From positions 1 to 38,530 of the forward strand of contig LFER01000007.1 in NCBI GenBank assembly GCA_001510135.1: a DNA stretch of 38,530 nucleotides, read 5' to 3'. The stretch's first letter is position 1; each line of letters opens with the position of its first letter. Below are positions 7,771 to 16,907 of the stretch, in pieces. The notes beneath the pieces were generated by a model that was given only the letters and a program-made list of their open reading frames with translations, had not been told where the DNA came from and did no database searches. A program made the position numbers and the translations under genes. Source of the DNA: Alphaproteobacteria bacterium casp-alpha6 (GTDB taxonomy: Bacteria; Pseudomonadota; Alphaproteobacteria; Rhodobacterales; Rhodobacteraceae).

Positions 7771-10392
7771 TCACGACTTTCGCAAAAGCTCTTTAAGATC
7801 GTAGAGCTTTTGCAAAGCCTCTCTTGGACTTAAGTCATCAGGATAAATATTTTCCAGCGCCTCTTGGACGGCATCGGTTTTGGGTGGCGCAACGTTTGAC
7901 GGTGCCGGCATCTGTGAAAATAAAGGCAAATCATCAATCATCGCCTTTTGGCGAGACGACCCTTCGCGTTCACCTCTTTCCAGTGCGCTCAGGACGTCTC
8001 TCGCACGTGCGACAACCATAGCCGGTAATCCTGCCAATTGTGCCACTTGCACACCGTAGGATCGATCTGCAGCACCCTTTTTTACCTCGTGAAGAAATAC
8101 GACGTTGCCTTCCCATTCCTTGACTGCAACCGTGGCATTTTCCACCCTGTCCAGCTTTGTGGATAAATTTGTCAGCTCATGATAATGAGTCGCAAACAAC
8201 GCGCGGGTCTGGTTCACATCGTGCAAATGTTCCAGTGTTGCCCAGGCAATGGAAAGCCCGTCATAGGTCGCCGTTCCCCTGCCGATCTCGTCCAAAATAA
8301 CTAAGGCCCCGGATTCTGATTGATTTAGGATGGCAGCCGTTTCGATCATTTCAACCATAAATGTCGATCGACCCCGCGCAAGATCGTCTGAAGCCCCAAC
8401 ACGGCTGAAAAGCTGTGTCACCAATCCGATATGCGCGTGTTTTGCCGGAACAAAGCTGCCCATTTGTGCAAGCATCGCAATCAAAGCGTTCTGGCGTAAA
8501 AATGTGGATTTGCCTGCCATATTCGGCCCCGTCAAAAGCCAAATACCCCCATCGTCAATCGAACAATCGTTGGGGATAAACGTGTTGCCGGAAATTTTGA
8601 CCGCGGCTTCAACGACAGGATGTCGACCACCTAGGATCGTAAAGGTCCGGCTATCATCAACAAGAGGACGGATCCAATTTTCAGAAACCGCGAGATCTGC
8701 AAGAGCGCTGGACACATCCAAAATCGACAAACCTGCTGCTGCAGAAGAAACGCTTTCGGAGCACCCAAGAATTTCTTTGCAAAGTTCCGCAAATATACGC
8801 TTTTCGATTTCCAATGCCTTTTCACCGGCATTCAGTATTTTAGTCTCTATTTCTGATAATTCGACAGTGGTAAAGCGCACTTGATTGGCGGTTGTTTGTC
8901 TGTGGATGAACGTTTCATTCAGCGGAGCGGCCAACATTTTTTCCGCATGGGTGGAGGGCGTTTCGATGAAATACCCAAGCACATTATTATGTTTGATCTT
9001 CAGCGACTGAACGCGCGACAAAGCAATATAATCACCCTGCATTTTTGCAATTACACCGCGCCCCTCGTCTCTTAATAGGCGCGCTTCGTCCAATAGCGCG
9101 TCATATCCTGCAGCAACAAAGCCACCATCCCTTGTCAACAACTGAGGCTCCGCCACCAGTGCCTGTTCCAACAAATCTGACAGCGTTTCATGTCCGCAAA
9201 GTGTATTTATCGCTTGGCGGATATGTTGTGACCAGTTTTGTTCCTGCAGCTGATCAAAAAGCTGCAAGGCTTGCTTTAAACCAGACCGGATATTGGCCAG
9301 ATCCCGTGGTCCTCCCCGCTCAAGCGCAATCCTTGACAAAGCTCTTTCAAGATCCGGCACTTTTCGTAAAGCCAGTCTAATATCGCGCCGTATTTCAGGC
9401 CGCCCACACATATCATCAACACCGTCCAAACGATTGTTAATGTCATCCACGTCCAAAGAGGGAGACCCTAGCTGTTGTTCCAAAAGCCGCGCACCACCCG
9501 CAGTCACTGTTCTGTCAATCGTGCTTAGAAGCGATCCTTGCCGTGATCCATTGAGGGTTTTGGTCACCTCAAGATTGCGGCGTGTCGCGGCATCAATCTG
9601 CATAATTTTTGAGGCGAATTGACGTTGTGGGACCTTAAGAAGGGGCAGCTTACCCTTTTGCGTGATATCCAGATAATCCACCAAGGCGCCGAGTGCTGAC
9701 ACTTCAACCCGTTCAAATTGACCAAAAGAGTCCAGTGTGTCGACCCCAAACAAGGTTTTTATTCGTAAATCGCCAGAGACGCTGTCAAATGCAGCCGCAC
9801 CAAGCGGGGTCAAAGCGCAGGACAGGTCCTCGGCAATCTCAACAACCTCTTCATAAAGAGATTCAGGGACCAAAAGCTCACTGGGTTTTATGCGCGCCAG
9901 TTCCGGCCCAAGTTTCACAAGGGGGAGCCGCTCAACCCACAACCCGCCAGTGGAAATGTCCACCCAAGCCAAAGCGCAATCGCCCCGCAATTTAACAAAG
10001 GACGCGAGAAAATTATGTTGGCGCGCCTCTAAAAGCGTTTCTTCTGTTAGCGTTCCCGGCGTGACAAGCCGCACAACATCGCGCCTTACGACTGATTTGC
10101 TGCCCCTTTTCTTGGCCTCCGCAGGGCTTTCCATCTGTTCACAAACCGCGACTCGAAACCCTTTTCTGATCAGGGTCAAAAGATAACCTTCCGCGGAATG
10201 ATGCGGCACCCCGCACATGGCAATGTCTTCTCCAAGATGTTTGCCGCGTTTTGTCAGCGCGATATCCAGCGCCTCTGCTGCGGCCACCGCGTCATCAAAG
10301 AACAATTCATAGAAGTCGCCCATACGATAAAACAGCAATGCATCCTGATATTGGGATTTCAGGGCGAGATATTGTTCCATCATCGGCGTCAA
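7771..10392 (-). CDS. mutS: DNA mismatch repair protein MutS
   Basis: The 873-residue protein has all MutS regions. The N-terminal mismatch-recognition domain contains the Phe-x-Glu motif in YRMGDFYELFF. The connector, lever and clamp domains follow. The C-terminal ATPase has Walker A GPNMAGKST, Walker B LVILDEIGRGT and the FATHYHEL switch. I place the start at TTG 10392 because a strong AGGAGG Shine-Dalgarno lies 7 nt upstream, and the resulting N-terminus (LTPMMEQYLALK) matches relatives. An earlier in-frame TTG at 10413 would put that Shine-Dalgarno inside the coding region. The gene is divergent from maeB and convergent with grpE. Confidence 0.96.
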   Translation of the reverse strand: MTPMMEQYLALKSQYQDALLFYRMGDFYELFFDDAVAAAEALDIALTKRGKHLGEDIAMCGVPHHSAEGYLLTLIRKGFRVAVCEQMESPAEAKKRGSKSVVRRDVVRLVTPGTLTEETLLEARQHNFLASFVKLRGDCALAWVDISTGGLWVERLPLVKLGPELARIKPSELLVPESLYEEVVEIAEDLSCALTPLGAAAFDSVSGDLRIKTLFGVDTLDSFGQFERVEVSALGALVDYLDITQKGKLPLLKVPQRQFASKIMQIDAATRRNLEVTKTLNGSRQGSLLSTIDRTVTAGGARLLEQQLGSPSLDVDDINNRLDGVDDMCGRPEIRRDIRLALRKVPDLERALSRIALERGGPRDLANIRSGLKQALQLFDQLQEQNWSQHIRQAINTLCGHETLSDLLEQALVAEPQLLTRDGGFVAAGYDALLDEARLLRDEGRGVIAKMQGDYIALSRVQSLKIKHNNVLGYFIETPSTHAEKMLAAPLNETFIHRQTTANQVRFTTVELSEIETKILNAGEKALEIEKRIFAELCKEILGCSESVSSAAAGLSILDVSSALADLAVSENWIRPLVDDSRTFTILGGRHPVVEAAVKISGNTFIPNDCSIDDGGIWLLTGPNMAGKSTFLRQNALIAMLAQMGSFVPAKHAHIGLVTQLFSRVGASDDLARGRSTFMVEMIETAAILNQSESGALVILDEIGRGTATYDGLSIAWATLEHLHDVNQTRALFATHYHELTNLSTKLDRVENATVAVKEWEGNVVFLHEVKKGAADRSYGVQVAQLAGLPAMVVARARDVLSALERGEREGSSRQKAMIDDLPLFSQMPAPSNVAPPKTDAVQEALENIYPDDLSPREALQKLYDLKELLRKS
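7782..7813. repeat. 10-bp perfect inverted repeat in the 3' end of mutS
   Basis: GCAAAAGCTC (7782-7791) and GAGCTTTTGC (7804-7813) are perfect complements separated by 12 bp. They lie in the last codons of mutS, about 20 bp beyond the grpE stop. Neither strand has a following T run, so it is not a standard intrinsic terminator. It could slow or protect the converging transcripts. Confidence 0.45.
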
Positions 10393-10457
10393 GGCGCGTC
10401 CTCCTGACAACAATATCTAGCGAAGAGAGCAACCAGACGAAAGGCGAAAACGATTTG

Positions 10458-10486
10458 TTGCTGTGCATTTACGAGTCCGGTAAAAC
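10458..10486 (+). promoter_or_regulatory. Candidate promoter for maeB
   Basis: In the mutS-maeB divergent gap, TTGCTG (10458-10463) and TAAAAC (10481-10486) are separated by 17 bp. The match is only moderate (3/6 and 4/6). It would place transcription start about 20 bp before the maeB ATG. Confidence 0.3.
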
Positions 10487-10511
10487 GAAATTAGCCAAAG
10501 AAGGGTAACCC

Positions 10512-12767
10512 ATGTCAGATAATAAAATTACGCGTGAAGAAGCGCTGAATTTTCACTTAGAACCCACCCCTGGAAAATGGGAGGTCACGGCAACAGTTCC
10601 CATGACCACCCAGCGGGATTTGTCACTGGCTTATTCTCCCGGTGTTGCTGTTCCATGCGAAGAAATCGCAAAAGAACCAGAACGCGCCTATGACTATACG
10701 AACAAAGGAAATCTGGTTGCTGTCATTTCCAATGGCACCGCGGTTTTGGGGCTTGGAAATCTTGGCGCACTTGGCAGTAAGCCGGTGATGGAAGGCAAAT
10801 CCGTGTTGTTTAAACGCTTTGCGGATGTAAACAGCATCGACATTGAACTAGACACAGAGGATACGGACGAATTTTGCAAAGCAGTAAAGCTTATGGGACC
10901 GACCTTTGGTGGCATCAACTTAGAGGACATAAAAGCACCGGAATGTTTTGTGATCGAACAGCGCCTCAAAGAGGAAATGGACATACCCGTCTTCCACGAT
11001 GATCAACATGGTACCGCGGTGATCTGTGCGGCAGGATTGATCAATGCGCTCCATCTGAGCGGCAAAGATATCAAAGATGTTAAAATCGTATTGAACGGCG
11101 CTGGGGCTGCTGGGATTGCCTGCATAGAGCTTTTGAAATCCATGGGTGCGCAACACCAGAATTGCATCGTTTGTGACACAAAGGGCGTGATTTATCAGGG
11201 CCGTACCGAGGGGATGAACCAATGGAAATCTGCCCATGCTGTAAAGACAGATCTTCGCACCTTGAAGGAGGCAATGAAAGGCGCGGATGTATTTCTTGGC
11301 GTTTCAGTCAAAGGGGCGGTTACAGCTGATATGGTCCAATCCATGGCGCCGGACCCTGTGATTTTCGCGATGGCAAATCCTGACCCTGAAATTACCCCAG
11401 AGGAAGCACGCGCTGTTAGAGATGATGTGATCGTTGCGACGGGGCGAAGCGATTATCCAAATCAGGTCAATAATGTTCTTGGGTTTCCATATTTATTTCG
11501 CGGAGCGCTCGATATTCACGCGCGCGCCATCAATGACCCGATGAAAATTGCCTGTGCCGAAGCCTTGGCGGCGCTTGCGCGAGAGGATGTTCCTGATGAA
11601 GTCGCTGTCGCCTATGGCAAAGAGCTGACATTTGGGAAAAACTACATCATCCCCACACCTTTTGACCCCCGTCTTATTCACCGCATTCCCCCAGCAGTGG
11701 CCCGTGCGGGGATGGAAACCGGAGCTGCGCGGCGTCCGATCATCGATATGGAGTCTTATGAGCTTTCACTTAAAACACGGATGGACCCCACGGCGAGCAT
11801 TCTACGCGGCCTGACAGAAAGGGCGCGTGCAGCACAGGCGCGCATGATCTTTGCCGAAGGCGATGATCCGCGCACGCTTCGCGCCGCGGTGATGTATCAA
11901 AGATCAGGTTTCGGAAAATCTCTTGTTGTTGGCCGCGAAGCTGATGTGAAAGAAAAACTGGAGGCCGCCGGCCTTGGAGATGCAGTTTGTGAGCTTGAAG
12001 TCGTGAATGCGGCGAAAACAGATAAGCTCAATCAATACAAAGATTTTCTGTATGACAGGCTTAACCGCAGAGGATTTGATCAGGTTGACATTCATAGACT
12101 TGCAGCGCGAGACAGGCACGTCTTTTCAGCTTTGATGCTTGCCCATGGGGACGGAGACGGTTTGGTCACCGGTGCGACGCGCAAATCTGCCCATGTCATG
12201 CATTCTATCAATTACGTGTTTGACGCAGATGCCAAACATGGGGCGGCGGGTGTTACAGCCTTGTTGCACAACGGACGTATTGTTTTGATCGCAGATACTT
12301 TAGTCCATGAATGGCCGGAGCCAGAAGACCTTGCCAATATTGCTGAACGTGCTGCCGGGGTTGCGCGTGATCTTGGAATCGAACCAAGGGTTGCTTTTGT
12401 CAGCTTTTCAACATTTGGATATCCTATTTCAGAGCGTGCAGAAAAAATGAAATTGGCACCAGAGGTGTTGGATAAACGCGGTGTAGATTTCGAATATGAA
12501 GGTGAAATGGCCGTTGATGTGGCTCTGAACCCGCATGTTATGGCAAAATATCCATTTAACCGGCTAAGCGGACCTGCAAATGTCTTGGTTGTTCCGGCTC
12601 GGCACTCTTCAAGTATATCGGTGAAATTGATGCAGGAAATGGCGGGTGCGACTGTGATTGGTCCGATTCTGACCGGTGTTGGGCATTCGATACAGTTGTG
12701 TTCCAATGTTGCAACTGCAACTGATATCCTAAACATGGCAGTATTGGCAGCTTGTAAGGTTGGATAA
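10512..12767 (+). CDS. maeB: NADP-dependent malic enzyme with C-terminal phosphotransacetylase-like domain
   Basis: Malic enzyme decarboxylates malate to pyruvate with reduction of NADP. The 751-residue protein has the two-part MaeB layout. Residues 1 to about 430 are the malic enzyme domain, with LAYSPGVAVPC, the acidic metal-site region FHDDQHGTA, and the dinucleotide loop NGAGAAGIAC. The remainder resembles phosphate acetyltransferase (FAEGDDPRTLRAA, VTGATRKSAHVMHS, GPANVLVVPARHSSSISVKL) and in related enzymes is regulatory and binds acetyl-CoA. The start has an AAGAAGGG Shine-Dalgarno. It is a single-gene unit facing msrA, with 4 bp between stop codons. Confidence 0.94.
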   Translation: MSDNKITREEALNFHLEPTPGKWEVTATVPMTTQRDLSLAYSPGVAVPCEEIAKEPERAYDYTNKGNLVAVISNGTAVLGLGNLGALGSKPVMEGKSVLFKRFADVNSIDIELDTEDTDEFCKAVKLMGPTFGGINLEDIKAPECFVIEQRLKEEMDIPVFHDDQHGTAVICAAGLINALHLSGKDIKDVKIVLNGAGAAGIACIELLKSMGAQHQNCIVCDTKGVIYQGRTEGMNQWKSAHAVKTDLRTLKEAMKGADVFLGVSVKGAVTADMVQSMAPDPVIFAMANPDPEITPEEARAVRDDVIVATGRSDYPNQVNNVLGFPYLFRGALDIHARAINDPMKIACAEALAALAREDVPDEVAVAYGKELTFGKNYIIPTPFDPRLIHRIPPAVARAGMETGAARRPIIDMESYELSLKTRMDPTASILRGLTERARAAQARMIFAEGDDPRTLRAAVMYQRSGFGKSLVVGREADVKEKLEAAGLGDAVCELEVVNAAKTDKLNQYKDFLYDRLNRRGFDQVDIHRLAARDRHVFSALMLAHGDGDGLVTGATRKSAHVMHSINYVFDADAKHGAAGVTALLHNGRIVLIADTLVHEWPEPEDLANIAERAAGVARDLGIEPRVAFVSFSTFGYPISERAEKMKLAPEVLDKRGVDFEYEGEMAVDVALNPHVMAKYPFNRLSGPANVLVVPARHSSSISVKLMQEMAGATVIGPILTGVGHSIQLCSNVATATDILNMAVLAACKVG

Positions 12768-12771
12768 AATA

Positions 12772-13419
12772 TCAGCCCTCGTTTTGTTTGAAAAACGCGT
12801 CGCTGCCCCAAAGATCCTTTAATCGTGTGTCCCGTCCACATGATTTTCGGTATAGATTATATGCATTGGCCTTTTTTCGGGGTCCAAAGCGGGTCAAAAC
12901 CAGCTTTTTGCTTTTATAATAATCCTGATGATACGCTTCCGCGGGATAAAACCCGGTAAAATTCAATATCTCGGTTTTGATGGGCTTGCCCAGTGTTTCG
13001 CCGGCATCTTTAACAGCCTTTTCTGCGGCACGTTTCTGTTCTTTGTTTCTTGGAAATATTGCCGTCGTGTAACTATCAGCCCGATCACAGAACTGGCCCT
13101 GTCCGTCAGTGACATCAATCGAACGCAAGAATTTATAAAGCAATTCTTCAATCGAAACCTGAAGCGGGTCAAATTCAATTTCAACGCTCTCTTTGTGGCC
13201 TGTCACACCTTTTCTGACGTCTTTGTAATTTGGATTTTTCGTCGATCCGCCGCTAAATCCAGACCGGACTTCAATCACGCCGGAAATGCTTTCAAAATCG
13301 GCTTCAACGCACCAAAAACAACCGCCCGCAACATAGAGCCGCTCAGAGGCGATGCTATCATGACCGCATATGGCACACACAAAAAGGACCTGTCCCAAAA
13401 CTGAAAAAAACTTTGCCAT
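12772..13419 (-). CDS. msrA: Peptide methionine-(S)-S-oxide reductase MsrA, probably exported
   Basis: MsrA reduces methionine-S-sulfoxide in proteins. The catalytic motif GGCFWC lies at residues 32-37 (Cys34 nucleophile), followed by VRSGFSGG, GHKESVEIEFDP and YYKS in family positions. The N-terminus (MAKFFSVLGQVLFVCAICGHDSIASERL) is a short hydrophobic segment with an Ala-Ser-like cleavage region before the catalytic domain, suggesting a secreted or periplasmic form; cleavage was judged by eye. The length is 215 residues. It is transcribed divergently from the aminotransferase gene and convergently with maeB. Confidence 0.92.
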   Translation of the reverse strand: MAKFFSVLGQVLFVCAICGHDSIASERLYVAGGCFWCVEADFESISGVIEVRSGFSGGSTKNPNYKDVRKGVTGHKESVEIEFDPLQVSIEELLYKFLRSIDVTDGQGQFCDRADSYTTAIFPRNKEQKRAAEKAVKDAGETLGKPIKTEILNFTGFYPAEAYHQDYYKSKKLVLTRFGPRKKANAYNLYRKSCGRDTRLKDLWGSDAFFKQNEG

Positions 13420-13569
13420 ATGCGATCATTCTCTGGTGCTCCCAGATTACATAGCAAGGCAATTCTGCCAAGCCTCGGCATAGGAACTTCACGCAAGAGT
13501 GAAGACATTTTAAGCTTGGACAGCGATCAAAAGCGAATTACCCTCTGCGAATGCAAGGAGAGAGTGAAA

Positions 13570-14478
13570 ATGGTTGATAAAATCACCACACATCAGGCAG
13601 AGGATGATGCGAGAAACCAAGACATTCTAATCTATGTAAACGGCGCACTAAAACCCCGTAGCGAGGCAATGGTAAGCGTCTATGACAGTGGATTCATGTT
13701 AGGGGATGGCGTTTGGGAGGGTCTGCGGCTTTATAATGGTACTTGGGCCTTTTTGGATGAACATCTTGGGCGTCTGCAAGAGGCTGCAAAGGCCATTGAT
13801 CTCGATATGGGAATGACCGTTGAAGAGATTAAAAAAGCCCTCTTAGACACACAAAACGCCAATAATATGACAACTGACGCCCACGCACGCCTGATGATGA
13901 CGAGGGGCGTCAAGATGCGCCCGTTTCAACACCCTTCATTGTCTCGGTCCGGCCCGACTTTCGTGATCATTATGGAACATTCCCGCCCGAATGTTCCTCG
14001 GCCTGTTCGTCTGGCAACGGTTCCACATCTGCGTGGATTGCCTATGACGCAGGATCCAAAATTGAATTCCCATTCTAAACTGAACTGTATTCTTGCCTGT
14101 ATTGCTGCAGAAAAGGCAGGGGCGGACGAAGCGCTCATGTTGGATATTCATGGGTTTGTGAACACAACAAATGCCTGCAATTTCTTTGTCGTTCGAAAAG
14201 GGGAGGTTTGGACAAGCACGGGTGATTATTGCATGAACGGAATTACCCGACAAAAGGTTATCGACCTGTGTCGCGCAAATGGTATTCCGGTATTTGAAAG
14301 GAATTTTTCCCTTGTGGATACCTTTGGGGCGGAAGAGGCATTTCTTACGGGTACCTTTGGGGCCCAGACACCGGTTAGCGAGATTGACGGACGGTTGATT
14401 GGAACCGGTCAGCTTGGGCCGGTGACAGAAGAGATTCAGTCTCTGTATAGGGAACTTATTGCAAAAGAGTGTGCTTGA
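13570..14478 (+). CDS. Class IV (branched-chain / D-amino acid type) aminotransferase
   Basis: This is a fold-type IV PLP enzyme of 302 residues. The signatures are YVNGALKPRSEAMVSVYDSGF and GDGVWEGLRLYNG at the N-terminus, the probable PLP lysine in SHSKLNC, then EKAGADEALMLDIHGFVNTT and ITRQKVIDL. These match the BCAT/D-amino-acid-transaminase/ADC-lyase family, and the substrate cannot be told from sequence. I start at ATG 13570 because AAGGAG lies 9 nt upstream; upstream codons in the frame (from 13420) have no homology features. The stop overlaps the ATG of the sulfotransferase-like gene (TGATG), so the two are coupled. Confidence 0.9.
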   Translation: MVDKITTHQAEDDARNQDILIYVNGALKPRSEAMVSVYDSGFMLGDGVWEGLRLYNGTWAFLDEHLGRLQEAAKAIDLDMGMTVEEIKKALLDTQNANNMTTDAHARLMMTRGVKMRPFQHPSLSRSGPTFVIIMEHSRPNVPRPVRLATVPHLRGLPMTQDPKLNSHSKLNCILACIAAEKAGADEALMLDIHGFVNTTNACNFFVVRKGEVWTSTGDYCMNGITRQKVIDLCRANGIPVFERNFSLVDTFGAEEAFLTGTFGAQTPVSEIDGRLIGTGQLGPVTEEIQSLYRELIAKECA

Positions 14479-15191
14479 TGCAGCTCGCAGTATGGTCTGG
14501 ACCGCGAAATATTTCCACGGCATTGATGTATTCCTTTGCCCAACGCAAAGATTTTGTCGCCATAGATGAACCTTTTTACGCCTCCTACCTTTCGCTGACG
14601 GGGTTGAACCACCCAATGCGAGACGAAGTCATTGCTTCCCAACCCATTGATCCAAAGATCGTCATTCAACACTTGATCGATCCCCCGCGTCACGGCCCCA
14701 AACATATGTACCAGAAACACATGACACAGCATATGATTGATGCTATTCCGCGCGATTGGATAAAAAAAGTGACCAATGTGTTTTTAATTCGCCATCCCGC
14801 TCGGGTTATCGCGAGCTTTTCGAAAAAATACGAAAACCCAACAATCCATGATATCGGATTTCAAAAACAGACGGAGCTTTTCCGCTTTTTGCGAAACGCG
14901 GGGCAAAACCCGTTGGTGATCAATAGTTATGATATTCGGCGCTCTCCCGAAAAGATGCTGAAAAAGCTTTGCTTAACTCTATCGCTTGATTTTGATCCTG
15001 CGATGCTGTGCTGGGACGCCGGCGGATCGCCTTATGACGGGATCTGGGCGCAGCACTGGTATGGCGCAGTTCATGCGTCAACGGGATTTTCTGACCCCGA
15101 AGGGCCGCTGCCGCAACTGCCGCAAGCTCTTAGGCGTCTAGAACAAGAATCACTGCGTGATTACGAAGAAATGATGGATTACTGTCTTTAG
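14478..15191 (+). CDS. Sulfotransferase-like P-loop protein
   Basis: The 237-residue protein begins with MQLAVWSGPRNISTAL, which resembles the 5'-phosphosulfate-binding loop of PAPS sulfotransferases. It also has FLIRHPARVIASF, resembling the 3'-phosphate-binding motif (R...P..V..S). The C-terminal HWYGAVHASTGF contributes further conserved aromatic and His residues. Proteins of this kind are often annotated as sulfotransferase family or branched-chain aminotransferase-associated, and the substrate is unknown. The start shares its A with the upstream stop (TGATG). Its TAG stop overlaps the idi stop on the opposite strand by 2 bp. Confidence 0.75.
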   Translation: MQLAVWSGPRNISTALMYSFAQRKDFVAIDEPFYASYLSLTGLNHPMRDEVIASQPIDPKIVIQHLIDPPRHGPKHMYQKHMTQHMIDAIPRDWIKKVTNVFLIRHPARVIASFSKKYENPTIHDIGFQKQTELFRFLRNAGQNPLVINSYDIRRSPEKMLKKLCLTLSLDFDPAMLCWDAGGSPYDGIWAQHWYGAVHASTGFSDPEGPLPQLPQALRRLEQESLRDYEEMMDYCL

Positions 15192-15730
15192 GCCGCAGAG
15201 ATATTCAACATCCGTTCATTAAAAATCTTTGCGGAATGTTCTTCAAGATAGATCCGGAGCCATGGGGTAAAGCGCTCAGGCCATCTTTGCACTTCGGCCT
15301 GAAGGTCATGATAATCAATCCATCGTGTTTCGATAACTTCCTCTGGATTGAAATTCACAGCTGGTTTTTCTGAAACATGGATTAGAAACAAGTCGACAAC
15401 TTCGTGCTCGATCAATCCATTTCCCACATTTGCGCGGTATTCGATCGTGTCGCGGTAAATCGGTTGCGTGTTTTTCAGCCCCAATTCTTCATTCATCCGG
15501 CGGCGTGCACAGGCTTCGGGGCTTTCCTTCCAGTTTGGATGAGTACAGCAGGTATTGGCCCATAGTCCGGGGGTGTGATATTTGCCCAAGGCTCTTCTCT
15601 GGATCAAAATATCCTGTCCATGCACCATAAAGACTGATACAGCTTTGTGCTTTAACCCCTTAAGGTGGGCTTCGAGTTTTTCAACCGATGTAATTTCACC
15701 GTTGACCCAGGCCGGGATCATAATAGTCAT
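15188..15730 (-). CDS. idi: Isopentenyl-diphosphate delta-isomerase, type 1 (Nudix fold)
   Basis: Idi interconverts IPP and DMAPP, the building blocks for the geranylgeranyl/phytyl tail and for carotenoids. The 180-residue protein has the active-site cysteine region WANTCCTHP, the Nudix-like EACARRRMNEELGL and a metal/acid site in VGNGLIEHEVVDLF. The ATG overlaps the bchP stop (ATGA), making it the last gene of the bchG-pucC-like-bchP-idi operon. This position next to bchP is common in Rhodobacterales photosynthesis clusters. An alternative internal ATG at 15721 is possible. Confidence 0.95.
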   Translation of the reverse strand: MTIMIPAWVNGEITSVEKLEAHLKGLKHKAVSVFMVHGQDILIQRRALGKYHTPGLWANTCCTHPNWKESPEACARRRMNEELGLKNTQPIYRDTIEYRANVGNGLIEHEVVDLFLIHVSEKPAVNFNPEEVIETRWIDYHDLQAEVQRWPERFTPWLRIYLEEHSAKIFNERMLNISAA

Positions 15731-16905
15731 ATCCGCTCCGCTGATACGATCCCCATCAGATGCGCAATGTTCTTAAGCCCGATTTTGAGATGAGCCATCG
15801 GGCGTGCTTTCACCAGTTTTTTGTTCATGTATGCTTCAAAGGTCAATCTTTGAACATCAATGTCGTGACATAATGACACAAAGCGTTCGCGGCGGTCGTC
15901 AGAGCGATAATAGGCATTCTGCATAGATGCCAACACTCGAAAGACGGTTTTATGTTCTTTCATGAAGAGGCTTCGCGCAAGGCGCAAGTCACGCGCCCGA
16001 CCAGACGCAAGACAGGCTGACGCCGCGGTCGCAGCGACCCTACCACCGACCATCGCGTAATAAATACCTTCGCCAGAACTTGGCGCGACAACACCTGCCG
16101 CGTCTCCTGCAAGCACAACATCACGCCCGTTGTCCCAGCGATCCAGAGGCTTTAGGGGAATTGGCGCCCCTTCTTTTCGGATTGTCTTACACCCCTCAAG
16201 TCCCGAGGACTTGCGCAGTTTTGCGGTTGCATCTTTAAGGTCAACACCGTCTTCTCCGGTGCCCATTCCCACGCTGGCTGATGCTCCGTGGGGAAATACC
16301 CAGCCGTAGAAATCAGGAGAAATTGCACCATCATAAATCACATCACACCGACGTGGATCATAGGCAGAACCGGCGCTGGGGGCTTCGATAATTTCGTGAT
16401 AGGCGATTACATAGGGTATTTTGTCCCCACCAGGGACCTCTGCGCGGGCCACCGAAGACCGGGCGCCATCGGCCCCGATAATCAGCTTTGTTTCAAGCTT
16501 GGCGTCCTGCCCCGTTGCTTTGTCCTTATAATGTACGAAGGTTTGACCTTTCAGCCGTTCAATTTTTCGGAAAGTTCCAGTAACACGTGTCGCTCCGGCG
16601 GATTGGGCACGCATCCGCAAAAACTCATCAAAATGTTCCCGGTCTACCATCCCGACATAGCCGTTTTCTATCGGAATATCGACCGAGCGCCCAGTCGGAG
16701 ACACCATCCGTGCCGTATTAATGCGGGCGACAAGCTGATGATCAGGGATCGCGAAATCGGAAACAAGTCGGGGAGGAATGGCGCCCCCGCAAGGCTTTAT
16801 GCGACCGGCTCTATCCAGCAGAGCCACTTTGCGACCACTTCTTGCAAGGTCCTCTGCGGCTGTTGCGCCAGAAGGGCCACCACCAATAACAACAACGTCA
16901 AACAT
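15727..16905 (-). CDS. bchP: Geranylgeranyl diphosphate/geranylgeranyl-bacteriochlorophyll reductase BchP
   Basis: BchP reduces three double bonds of the geranylgeranyl tail to phytyl using NADPH. The FAD-binding N-terminus VVVIGGGPSGATAAEDLA is at about residues 4-21. It is followed by IKPCGGAIPPRL and the second FAD motif VVLAGDAAGVVAPSSGEGIYYAM, as in the ChlP/BchP family. The length of 392 residues is typical. A Shine-Dalgarno AGGAGA lies just upstream inside the 3' end of the PucC-like gene, 2 bp away. It works directly after BchG in the pathway. Confidence 0.97.
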   Translation of the reverse strand: MFDVVVIGGGPSGATAAEDLARSGRKVALLDRAGRIKPCGGAIPPRLVSDFAIPDHQLVARINTARMVSPTGRSVDIPIENGYVGMVDREHFDEFLRMRAQSAGATRVTGTFRKIERLKGQTFVHYKDKATGQDAKLETKLIIGADGARSSVARAEVPGGDKIPYVIAYHEIIEAPSAGSAYDPRRCDVIYDGAISPDFYGWVFPHGASASVGMGTGEDGVDLKDATAKLRKSSGLEGCKTIRKEGAPIPLKPLDRWDNGRDVVLAGDAAGVVAPSSGEGIYYAMVGGRVAATAASACLASGRARDLRLARSLFMKEHKTVFRVLASMQNAYYRSDDRRERFVSLCHDIDVQRLTFEAYMNKKLVKARPMAHLKIGLKNIAHLMGIVSAERI

Positions 16906-16907
16906 CT

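Noticed and set aside
8330..8884. 184-codon open frame on the + strand inside mutS
   Set aside because: Antisense to conserved MutS ATPase codons; composition looks like a translated reverse complement.
12212..12841. 209-codon open frame on the - strand opposite maeB
   Set aside because: Antisense to the phosphotransacetylase-like domain, with no family features.
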